A program made the position numbers and the translations under genes. Shown here piece by piece: positions 27,327 through 35,494 of a stretch of 64,000 nucleotides of DNA; the first letter of the stretch is position 1, and each line of letters begins with the position of its first letter. The stretch spans positions 616,985 through 680,984 of the forward strand of contig NZ_JH379028.1 of NCBI RefSeq assembly GCF_000235505.1, read 5' to 3'. The notes beneath the pieces were generated by a model, which saw nothing but the letters and a program-made list of their open reading frames with translations, had not been told where the DNA came from and did no database searches. Origin of the DNA: Hungatella hathewayi WAL-18680 (GTDB lineage Bacteria; Bacillota; Clostridia; Lachnospirales; Lachnospiraceae).

Positions 27327-29075
27327 TCAATTCTCCAGCACCCACTGCTGGTTCTTCGTCTGAATCTCCACCATATTCCAAAAAGGCCCCTTCTGCCGCA
27401 TCAGCATTTCCGGCCTGCCGGCCTCCACCACCCGGCCGTCGGCCAGCACCACCACCTTGTCTGCTCCCATAACCGTCCTCATTCTGTGGGCAATAATCAG
27501 CACGGTCTTCTTTCTCACCAGGCCCGACAGCGCCTTCTGCACCGCTGTCTCATTTTCCACATCCAGACTGGCCGTTGCCTCGTCAAGCAGAATCACCGGA
27601 GCGTCCTTTAACAGCGCTCTGGCGATGGAGATGCGCTGCCGCTCACCCCCGGATAAGGTGGAGCCATTCTCCCCAATCACCGTGTCATAGCCCTCCGGCA
27701 GACGGTTCACAAACTCCTCGCACTGGGCCGCTCTGGCTGCCTCCATGACCTCCTCATCCGTGGCGTCCCGCCGCCCCAGACGGATATTTTCCAGCACCGT
27801 GTCATGAAACAGCACTACATCCTGGAATACAATGGCAAAATGCTTCAGCAGCGCCTCCGGCTCCACACTGGACACGTCCACGCCGCCCAGGGTAACCCTG
27901 CCGGAATTTGCATCCCAGAACCGGGCCGCCAGCTTCGCCGCTGTGCTCTTGCCCCCTCCGGATGGACCGACAAGCGCCGTCACCTCCCCCTGCTTCGCAT
28001 CAAACGTCACGTCCTTAAGCACTCCCTCCTGCTCATGGTAGGCAAACCGCACATGCTCAAACCCGATATCGTATCCGGACGGCTCACAGCTGTTTCTCCC
28101 CGTCTGCACCGGCTGTTCTTCCATCTCACGCATCCGGTTAATCTTAATCTTGGCACTGAACATCGCCGCCATATTGGTAAAGGCAGCGCTGACCGGGTCA
28201 TAAAACCGGGATGCCGCAATCAGGTACACCAAAAACAAGGACAGATCCAGGCTGCCGTCAATCAGCCGCGTGACACCCGCCAGCACCGTGGTGGCAAGCC
28301 CCGCCTTCAAAAATGCCTGTGCAAAGGTAATGCAGGTTCCCGTCACCAGTTCCGAATGAATGGTGGCCCGCTCCGCCACGTCCAGTTTTTCGTTTATACC
28401 TTCCAGATACCGCTCCTTCTGGTTACACGCTTTGATATCCTTCACCGTCTCCAGAAGCTCCTGCAGCCCATCCGTGGCAGCCCGCTTCTCCAGCAGGCTG
28501 CGTGTCCCAAACCTATCCTGCAGCCACTTGGAGCCATACACCAGCAGAGCGGAGACCGGCACGACCCACAAGACGGCAATTCCCATTCTCCAGTCCATAC
28601 ACAGCAGTCCGATGCCAATCAATACCGTGGAAATCACCGTCCCGTAACACTGGGGAATATAGTGGGAAAATGTCTGTTCCAGGGAACTGCAGTCCCCCAT
28701 CAGCGTGGACGTCAAATTTGATAAATCTTTTTTTCCGAAAAATGACAATGGCAGCTCCCGCAGTTTTTCCCCCAGCCGGATACGCCGGTTGGCGCTCTCT
28801 TTGTAGGTCGCAATGTAAAGAGCCTTATACTGCTGCCAGTGAATCCCGTACATAACCGCCACCAGAAACACCGCCAGGGCCGTATACATCCCCACTCCCG
28901 CCGACGCATCCGTATTCCTTGACAATGCAGTTACTATCAGGTTCAGCACCGAAGCCAACAGCCCTACCGGTACCATCAGGCTCAAATTCGCTGCCACCGT
29001 CCAGCAGGCAGCCTTCACCAGGTCCCTGGCGCCAGTTTCGCTGAGTGCATAAATTTTCTGAAGTTTTCCAATCAT
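27327..29075 (-). CDS. ABC exporter half-transporter (membrane + ATPase)
   Basis: About 582 residues: six-helix exporter domain (about 20-310) and nucleotide-binding domain with Walker A GPSGGGKST, signature LSGGERQRISIARAL, Walker B VILLDEATASLD and switch His in IIAHRM. I chose the ATG at 29075 behind AAAGGAGG, which overlaps the preceding ABC gene's stop by 4 bp. It forms a probable heterodimer with the frameshifted partner at 29072-30866. The partner's LDEATAFADPENE Walker B extension is common in YbtPQ/IrtAB-like transporters, which hints at metal-chelate handling but does not prove it. Confidence 0.88.
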   Translation of the reverse strand: MIGKLQKIYALSETGARDLVKAACWTVAANLSLMVPVGLLASVLNLIVTALSRNTDASAGVGMYTALAVFLVAVMYGIHWQQYKALYIATYKESANRRIRLGEKLRELPLSFFGKKDLSNLTSTLMGDCSSLEQTFSHYIPQCYGTVISTVLIGIGLLCMDWRMGIAVLWVVPVSALLVYGSKWLQDRFGTRSLLEKRAATDGLQELLETVKDIKACNQKERYLEGINEKLDVAERATIHSELVTGTCITFAQAFLKAGLATTVLAGVTRLIDGSLDLSLFLVYLIAASRFYDPVSAAFTNMAAMFSAKIKINRMREMEEQPVQTGRNSCEPSGYDIGFEHVRFAYHEQEGVLKDVTFDAKQGEVTALVGPSGGGKSTAAKLAARFWDANSGRVTLGGVDVSSVEPEALLKHFAIVFQDVVLFHDTVLENIRLGRRDATDEEVMEAARAAQCEEFVNRLPEGYDTVIGENGSTLSGGERQRISIARALLKDAPVILLDEATASLDVENETAVQKALSGLVRKKTVLIIAHRMRTVMGADKVVVLADGRVVEAGRPEMLMRQKGPFWNMVEIQTKNQQWVLEN

Positions 29076-30866
29076 GCCAGCACCTCCTTTCCCACTTTCC
29101 ACTGAGCTGATGTCTGATAATCCTTCCACATGGCCGCATACACTCCTTTCCGTTCCAACAGTTCCCGGTGGGTGCCACTCTCTGCCACCACGCCGCTTTC
29201 CAACACCAGAATCCGGTCCGCCCCCTGGACGGTGGACAGCCGGTGGGCAATCATCAGAACCGTCTTTCCTCTGGTCAATGTTTCAAATGCCTTCTGTATC
29301 AGCATTTCATTTTCCGGGTCCGCAAATGCTGTCGCCTCGTCCAGTACCACAATCGGCGCATCCTTTAAAATCGCCCGGGCCAGCGCAATCCGCTGCTGTT
29401 CCCCGCCCGATAAGTAAATTCCCTTCGTCCCTACGACCGTATGGATTCCCTGGGGCATTTTCGCCAGAATATCATCGCACTGGGCGGCATGGGCCGCCTC
29501 AAGCGCCTCCTTCTCTGTGGCATCCGGCCTGGCCGCCCGGATATTTTCCAGAAGACTTGTTTTAAACAGATGAGTATCCTGGAACACAAAGGATATCAGG
29601 TTCATCAGCTCTCTGGAGGGAATGTTCCTCACATCCACGCCGCCGATAAGCACCTGCCCCGCATCTACATCCCAGAACCTTGGAATCAGACTGGCCGCCG
29701 TCGTCTTTCCCCCGCCGGAGGGGCCCACAAGCGCCGCTGTCCGGCCGGCCGTTACCTGGAAGCTGACATGGGAGAGCGCCTGGGAAACCGCCCCACGGAT
29801 AGGTAAAGGATACATCACGAAACTCGATAGATGTCTCACTCGGAACACTCCCGTCCCCTCCGGCCGGTTCCTTCAAAAGCTCCGTTCCCATAATTGGAGC
29901 CAGACGGCGCACCGCCTCATCCGCCTCCATAACGGCCGTGCTGGCAAACAGAATCCGGTTCATCATCATGGTGCACAGCGGCGTAAACAGAATATAAAAT
30001 AACAAATCCACCAGCACGGCCCAGCCATCCGATGCCCTGGCGCACAACAGCATCCCCATCGGAATCAGAAGCAGAAACGTACTGTTGAGCACCGTGGTAA
30101 ACGCCGTCATCGGCCGGCCGCAGCCCATGGCATAGTCCGTGGCCAGCTCTTTGTATTTGATGATGGAAGTGTAAAAGCTCTTGAAGGAATATACCGTCTG
30201 CTGAAATACCTTCACCACCGGAATTCCCCTGACATATTCAGTCGCCTCCGCGCTCAGCTCCTCGATGGACTTTTGGTAGCGCTCGAAAAAGTCTGCATTC
30301 TTTCCGCCCATCATCCGCGTCAGCAGATAGACGGAGACTGCCAGCGGCAGCAGACAGACAAGCCCCATCCGCCAGTCAAAGACAAACAAAAGAACAATAG
30401 CCGCCACCGGCGTCACCACAGCCCCCACCAAATCCGGCAGCTCATGAGCCAGCATTGTCTCCGTCATCCCCGCATTGTCATCAATCTGCTTGCGCAGACG
30501 TCCTGACTGACTGGCTGTGAAATAGCCAAGAGGGACATCCACCAGATGGGAAGCTGCCGCCTTTCTCATATTTTTGGCCGTCCGGAATGCCGCCAGATGG
30601 GTACACATCAGCGCCGCAAAATACACCGCCGCGCTGGCCAGCGCAAACCACAGCGCCATCCACCCGTAACGGACAGCCCCTCCCGCATTTTCATAATCCG
30701 GCATCACCCGGATAACCTCGCGGATGACATACCAGATACAGATATAAGGCACCGTAGCCAGCACTGCCGAAACACCCGATAGAATACACCCCGTTATCGT
30801 CAGCCTCCTGTGGCCGCCGGCGTAGTCAAGAAGCACTGCAACACTGTTTCGTTTTTTCTCTTTCAC
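29072..30866 (-). pseudogene. ABC exporter half-transporter, frameshifted
   Basis: The 5' part (GTG at 30866, AAGGAGG upstream) encodes the membrane domain and reads in frame to SIEFRDVSFTYP, then goes out of frame. The reading frame that ends at 29072 resumes at AVSQALSHVSFQV and encodes a normal ATPase: GPSGGGKTT, LSGGEQQRIALARA, VVLDEATAFADPENE. Removing one G from the GGGG run near 29804 restores a protein of about 597 residues. Cause: sequencing error or recent mutation. Upstream lies an 18-bp palindrome shared with ahpC. Confidence 0.85.
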
Positions 30867-30890
30867 GCTTGCACCTCCTTATGTTTTTGT

Positions 30891-30908
30891 AGTTAGTCAT
30901 TGCTAACT
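30891..30908. promoter_or_regulatory. 18-bp palindromic operator (site A)
   Basis: AGTTAG-TCATTG-CTAACT, 25 bp upstream of the ABC exporter GTG. The same arms and the same ATTG part of the spacer recur at 33532-33549 at the ahpC promoter, so one regulator probably reads both. The regulator is not identified. Confidence 0.7.
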
Positions 30909-30916
30909 ATTGTTTT

Positions 30917-30947
30917 AAAAAGAAGCCCGTTTTCAGACGGACTTCTT
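30917..30947 (-). terminator. Terminator downstream of the AhpF-like gene
   Basis: Minus-strand hairpin AAGAAGTCCGT / ACGGGCTTCTT with one mismatch, followed by TTTTTAAAA. It separates the ahp genes from the ABC exporter genes. Confidence 0.8.
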
Positions 30948-31066
30948 TGTGCCGATTGCCAGTTCTTCCATAATTTTCCTGACAACATTAAGTATAACCA
31001 TTTCATTTTCGATTGTAAAGCCAGGTAAATGAGAGACTTTCGCAATAATGCCTGATTCCTGATTTT

Positions 31067-32773
31067 TCAGGCACCAGTTTTCTCAATTATCTCCACCACT
31101 TCCTCCAGACTCTTCTTTCCAAAATACACATCCTCATCATTCACCACCATGCAGGGCACACTCATAATCCGGTACTTCTTTTTTAATTCCGGATAATGCA
31201 TTAAATCCACCATCTCCGCCGTGATATGAGGGGAAATGGAGGCCGCCTTCTGGGCCGCCATCACCACCTCCGGGCACATGGTGCAGGAGAGGGATATCAT
31301 GACTTTCACATTCCTGTCCCTGGTGATGCTCTTTAATCTGTTCACAATATCGGTATCCGTCTGCTGTCCCGGCCCCGCTACGTTGTAGAGGGCAATAATA
31401 AACGAATTGAATTCATGGCCGCCCGGCACACCGTGAAACAGTATCCCACTGCCGGTACCGTCCTCGTAACACAGCTCCATAGCCGGAAGGAGACGGTCCT
31501 GGGAGGAATCCCCTTCTTCCCAGATGATTTTGCCGCTTATCTCCGTCAATTCAGACAAAAAGCCTTTGATTTCACCGGACAATGAGGTGTCATCCAGCCA
31601 GGTACGGATGCGTACGCGGTTCTCAAATTTAGGGAACAGGCTCTCCAGCTGGGCACGGATTTCCGTGTTCAGGAAACGGTTGTCGTTATCCTGGGATGAA
31701 CTTGCAGAGATGTCAGAAGACGTTTGGCCTGACGGTCTATCCGTCTCACTCTTGTCTGCCATCTCCTCCACCCATTCCAGTCTGCTTAAATCCGCCTTTT
31801 TTCTCACGAGCTCCGGTATTTCCAGTCTGTCATGCAACTCCGCCACATATTTCTCCATGGAAACCGCCGCCACGGCGCCGTCGGAAACCGCGGTCACTAC
31901 CTGACGGAGATTCTTTACGCACAAATCTCCGGCGGCATAGACGCCATCCAGATTGGTTTTCTGGCTGGCGTCCGTAATAACATACCCCTGGCCGTCCAAC
32001 TGGATCTCTTCGCCCAGCCACCCGGTATTTGGCACATAGCCGGCAAACACGAACACGCCAAAACCCTCTTCCGATTCATAAGTCCATTCCCCGCCCGTCT
32101 CATTATTCCTGAATCTGGCCGACGTCACCATGGATGCTCCTTTGACTTCCATGATTTCCGTCTGAAAATGAACGGCAATCTTGTCACTCCTCTTCAACTG
32201 GTCTGAGACCGTCTTTGCGCAAGTGAAATCTTCTTCCCGGACAATGAGAGTCACCTTTTTGGCATATTGGGTCAGAAACAGACCTTCTTCCACCGCCGCA
32301 AATCCTCCGCCGATGACAAAGACCTCCATCCCGGTAAAGAATTCCCCGTCACAGGTCGCACAGTAGGCAACGCCGCGGCCCTGGAACTCTTTTTCCCCTT
32401 TAAAGCCCAGTTTTCTCGGATTGGCGCCGGTGGCAATGATCACCCCCAAAGCGCTAAAATCGCCTTTTGTGGTGTGGAGGATTTTCATCTCTTCCCCCAG
32501 CTCCATACTCACAACTTCTCCGATAGCAAACTCCGCGCCAAAGGCTTCCGCCTGCAGGCGCATGGATTCGGTCAACTCTTTGCCGCTGGTCTTCTTGACC
32601 CCCGGATAGTTGACTATCTCCGAGGTTATGGTTATCTGACCACCGATTTTTTCTTTTTCCATTACCAGCACTCGGTATCTGGCTCTTGCCATGTAAATGG
32701 CGGCAGATAAACCGGCCGGCCCGCCGCCTGCGATGATAACGTCATATAAATTTTTTGTGATTTCTTCCTGCAT
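31067..32773 (-). CDS. AhpF-like flavoprotein disulfide reductase with C-terminal thioredoxin-like domain
   Basis: About 568 residues. Residues 1-310 are a thioredoxin-reductase fold: FAD site GGGPAGLSAAIYMARA, redox pair CATC in VAYCATCDGEFF, NAD site VIGGGFAAVEE. After a linker (about 335-365), the C-terminal part resembles the AhpF thioredoxin-like domain with CTMC and VPCMVVNDEDVYFG. In classic AhpF that domain is N-terminal, so the order is swapped. It likely reduces the adjacent AhpC. The ATG at 32773 has AGGAGG upstream; it lies 71 bp after ahpC. Confidence 0.88.
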   Translation of the reverse strand: MQEEITKNLYDVIIAGGGPAGLSAAIYMARARYRVLVMEKEKIGGQITITSEIVNYPGVKKTSGKELTESMRLQAEAFGAEFAIGEVVSMELGEEMKILHTTKGDFSALGVIIATGANPRKLGFKGEKEFQGRGVAYCATCDGEFFTGMEVFVIGGGFAAVEEGLFLTQYAKKVTLIVREEDFTCAKTVSDQLKRSDKIAVHFQTEIMEVKGASMVTSARFRNNETGGEWTYESEEGFGVFVFAGYVPNTGWLGEEIQLDGQGYVITDASQKTNLDGVYAAGDLCVKNLRQVVTAVSDGAVAAVSMEKYVAELHDRLEIPELVRKKADLSRLEWVEEMADKSETDRPSGQTSSDISASSSQDNDNRFLNTEIRAQLESLFPKFENRVRIRTWLDDTSLSGEIKGFLSELTEISGKIIWEEGDSSQDRLLPAMELCYEDGTGSGILFHGVPGGHEFNSFIIALYNVAGPGQQTDTDIVNRLKSITRDRNVKVMISLSCTMCPEVVMAAQKAASISPHITAEMVDLMHYPELKKKYRIMSVPCMVVNDEDVYFGKKSLEEVVEIIEKTGA

Positions 32774-32800
32774 GTGCACCTCCTGTTATTTGAAAGAAAA

Positions 32801-32827
32801 CCCCGTCTCTTTTTTCTTGAGACGGGG
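32801..32827 (-). terminator. Intercistronic terminator between ahpC and the AhpF-like gene
   Basis: Perfect nine-base arms CCCCGTCTC and GAGACGGGG; on the minus strand followed by TTTTCTTTC. It lies inside the ahpC-ahpF transcription unit and could lower AhpF relative to AhpC. Confidence 0.85.
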
Positions 32828-32844
32828 AATTGGAAATTACCGCA

Positions 32845-33407
32845 TTACAACAGTCCTACTAAATCAAGACTCGGTTTTAATGTCTCTGCTCCCGGCTGCC
32901 ATTTGGCCGGGCAGACCTGGTCGCCATGCTCGGCCACAAACTGGGATGCCTGCACACGGCGGAACAATTCGTCAGCATTTCTTCCTACGTTTCCGGCAAT
33001 CACCTCATAAGCTACAATTTTGCCTTCCGGATTTACAATAAAGCTGCCGCGCTCGGCCAGGCCATCGGATTCAATCATCACCTCGAAGTCCCGCGCAAGG
33101 GCGCCGGTTGGGTCGGCCAGCATGGGATATTGGATTTTCTGGATCGTCTTGGACACGTCGTGCCATGCTTTGTGGACAAAGTGTGTATCGCAGGACACAC
33201 TGTAAATTTCACAGTTGATGGCCTGGAACTCACTGTATTTGTTGGCCAAATCTTCTAACTCCGTGGGACATACAAATGTAAAGTCGGCCGGATAGAAGAA
33301 AATACGGACCATTTCCCTAAGATATCGTTCTTGGACACTGGTTTGAATTCTCCATTTGTGTAAGCCTGTACCGTAAAGTCGCTGATTTCTTTTCCAATTA
33401 ATGACAT
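32845..33407 (-). pseudogene. ahpC: Alkyl hydroperoxide reductase AhpC (peroxiredoxin), frameshifted
   Basis: The gene starts at the ATG at 33407 (MSLIGKEISDFTVQAY) and reads in frame to GKWSVF near 33291. There a T run appears one base short, and the frame must shift to continue FYPADFTFVCPTELEDLA with the peroxidatic Cys. The resolving Cys is in DQVCPAKWQPG near the end. With one T added the product is 187 residues, the normal AhpC length. It is probably a sequencing error, because all active-site residues are intact. Promoter at 33557-33585 with an operator at the start point. Confidence 0.9.
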
Positions 33408-33531
33408 TTGCGTATTCTCCTTTTCTTGTTGATTTCTGATTTTGTTGGTTCCTGATTTTGTTAGTACATGATTTTGTTCACTAGTATTTGCCCTAATCAG
33501 GCAGTTAATACCGGAATTATGGTTTTATTGC

Positions 33532-33549
33532 AGTTAGTAATTGCTAACT
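33532..33549. promoter_or_regulatory. 18-bp palindromic operator (site B) at the ahpC start point
   Basis: AGTTAG-TAATTG-CTAACT, placed directly after the ahpC -10, where a repressor would block initiation. Nearly identical to the site at 30891-30908, including the flanking TTGTTT. Confidence 0.75.
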
Positions 33550-33556
33550 TTTGTTT

Positions 33557-33585
33557 ATGATAACATTCGTCCTTAAATTTGTCAA
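33557..33585 (-). promoter_or_regulatory. ahpC promoter
   Basis: Minus-strand TTGACA (33585-33580), 17-nt spacer, TATCAT (33562-33557). It gives a leader of about 145 nt before the ATG at 33407. Confidence 0.85.
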
Positions 33586-33595
33586 TAAATAGTAT

Positions 33596-33610
33596 TGATA
33601 ATAATTATCG
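33596..33610. promoter_or_regulatory. Fur/PerR-like box
   Basis: TGATAAT-A-ATTATCG matches the 7-1-7 Fur/PerR family box except for the last base. It sits just upstream of the ahpC -35. PerR control of ahpC is well established in Firmicutes, but AT-rich DNA makes chance matches possible. Confidence 0.5.
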
Positions 33611-33654
33611 ATATTTGCATGCGGCCCCTAAAACCTGAAAATTCCCATATAAAA

Positions 33655-33694
33655 ATAACCGGAGCCTGCCTTGTTTCTGGCACACTCCGGTTAT
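33655..33694 (-). terminator. Terminator of the BmrCD-like operon
   Basis: Ten-base arms ATAACCGGAG and CTCCGGTTAT; on the minus strand followed by TTTTTATAT, about 20 bp past the stop at 33716. Confidence 0.9.
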
Positions 33695-33715
33695 CACTGC
33701 CTATTCACTATAAAC

Positions 33716-35494
33716 TCAGTGGGAAAACTGGCTCTGGTACAGCTGGTAGTAAGCGCCCTTCCGCTCCATCAGCATCTCATGGGTCCCCGCCTCCATCACA
33801 TTTCCATTGTCAATGACGAAAATGTGGTCCGCTCTGCGGATGGTGGAGAGCCGGTGGGCAATCACGAACGAAGTTCTCCCCTCCAGCATCGCCGCAATCC
33901 CTCTCTGCACCAGCAGCTCCGTATGGGTATCAATGCTGGACGTCGCCTCATCCAGTATCAGGATTCTTGGATTCGACACCATCGTCCTGGCAAATGCCAG
34001 CAGCTGCCTCTGTCCAATGGACAGCCGCGCCCCTCTCTCGCTTATCTGGGTATCATACCCATGCTCCAGATTCATGATAAACTCGTGGGCATCCACCGCC
34101 TTCGCCGCCGCTATCATTTCCTCATCCGTGGCGTCCAGCCGCCCATACTTGATATTCTCCCTTATGGTCCCGGAGAACAGGAAATTATCCTGGGTCATAA
34201 TGCCCATCTGCCGCCGCAGACTCTTGATTGTCACATCCTGCACATCATACCCGTCAATCGTAACCCGCCCGGCCGTCACGTCATAGAACCGGCTGATCAG
34301 ATTCACAATGGTCGTCTTCCCCGCTCCGGTGGGTCCCACCAGTGCGATGGTCTCTCCGGGCCGGATTCTGAAATTCACATCCTCCAGAATCATCCGCTCC
34401 GGCTCATCCTGATAGGCAAAGGACACATGCTCAAACGCCACCTCTCCCTGAATATCCGGAAGCTCCGACGCCCCATCCCGGTCCACAATATCCGCTTTTG
34501 TATCCATAATATCAAAAATCCGTTCCGCCCCGGAAATGTTGGTCACCAGCTTATTATAGAAGTTGGCCAGATTCCGGATCGGGCTCCAGAACATGGCAAT
34601 GTAGGTGGAAAATGCCAGAAACGTGCCGATGCCGATTTCCTCCACGCCCACAATCTCGATTCCAATATAGTATAACAGAAACCCGCCAAGCCCCCAGGTA
34701 ATCTCCACCACCGGCCCAAATCCGTCCGCCAGACGCACCGCGTCCAGAAACGCCTGCCGGTGTTCCTTCGTCAGCTGGGCAAACTCCTGTCTGGTCTCCG
34801 GCTCCGCGGCGAAGCTCTGGACAATCTTTATCCCCGACAAATCCTCGTGAACATAGGCATTTAAATTGGAAGTCTTCTTCCGGTATACCTGCCAGCGCCG
34901 GTGCGCCCGCACCTCGATAAAGAGCATGCCAAGCAGCAACAGCGGCAGAGTCAGAAGCGCCGCCATGGCCAGCTTGTAATTCTTCACCACCATGATAACC
35001 GCCACACAGAACACCGTCAGCATATCCGGTATCAGCTGGGTCACACTGTCCGACAGCACATCCTTCAGCGAGTTCACATCCCCGATGATGCGGGCCAGAA
35101 TCTTCCCCGTCGGCCGGCTGTCAAAGAAATGAAAACTCAGCGTCTGGATATGCTCATACAGTTCCTCCCGAATCGTCACCAGCACCCGGTTGGAGACGTC
35201 GGCCATCATGTACATCCTGGCCCTGGTTCCAATCAGGAAGATGACAAACAGCACCATCGCCCCGGCGCCCAGTTTCAAAAGCCCCGGCACATCCCCGCCG
35301 GCCACGCACACGTTGATGGCATACTCCATCAACAGCGGCGCCGACAGACTGATGGCGATGGTAACCGCCATAATTCCCAAAACAATGACAATCTCTTTCT
35401 TATATGCAAACAAATATTTGTACAGACGAAGCAGCGTCTCTTTCTTCAACACTTCCTTCTGCTCTTCGTCCATTCTGCTGGAATTTACTGACAT
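33716..35494 (-). CDS. Heterodimeric multidrug ABC exporter subunit, BmrD-like
   Basis: 592 residues: membrane domain (about 30-330) and ATPase with Walker A GPTGAGKTT, a non-canonical signature LSIGQRQLLAFART and a canonical Walker B ILILDEATSSID with the catalytic Glu. This pairs with the Asp-containing partner encoded just upstream and gives the one-good-site architecture of BmrCD, LmrCD and TM287/288. GGAAAGGAGG precedes the ATG. It overlaps the partner gene by 10 bp. Probable role: drug efflux. Confidence 0.9.
   Translation of the reverse strand: MSVNSSRMDEEQKEVLKKETLLRLYKYLFAYKKEIVIVLGIMAVTIAISLSAPLLMEYAINVCVAGGDVPGLLKLGAGAMVLFVIFLIGTRARMYMMADVSNRVLVTIREELYEHIQTLSFHFFDSRPTGKILARIIGDVNSLKDVLSDSVTQLIPDMLTVFCVAVIMVVKNYKLAMAALLTLPLLLLGMLFIEVRAHRRWQVYRKKTSNLNAYVHEDLSGIKIVQSFAAEPETRQEFAQLTKEHRQAFLDAVRLADGFGPVVEITWGLGGFLLYYIGIEIVGVEEIGIGTFLAFSTYIAMFWSPIRNLANFYNKLVTNISGAERIFDIMDTKADIVDRDGASELPDIQGEVAFEHVSFAYQDEPERMILEDVNFRIRPGETIALVGPTGAGKTTIVNLISRFYDVTAGRVTIDGYDVQDVTIKSLRRQMGIMTQDNFLFSGTIRENIKYGRLDATDEEMIAAAKAVDAHEFIMNLEHGYDTQISERGARLSIGQRQLLAFARTMVSNPRILILDEATSSIDTHTELLVQRGIAAMLEGRTSFVIAHRLSTIRRADHIFVIDNGNVMEAGTHEMLMERKGAYYQLYQSQFSH

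Noticed and set aside
27804..28721. Plus-strand 305-codon frame opposite the ABC exporter
   Set aside because: Antisense shadow with no domain signature; the opposing frame has complete ABC motifs.
30891..30908. DtxR/IdeR-type iron box
   Set aside because: The half-sites GTTAG/CTAAC resemble the DtxR consensus, but here they are six bases apart rather than one, so the geometry does not fit.
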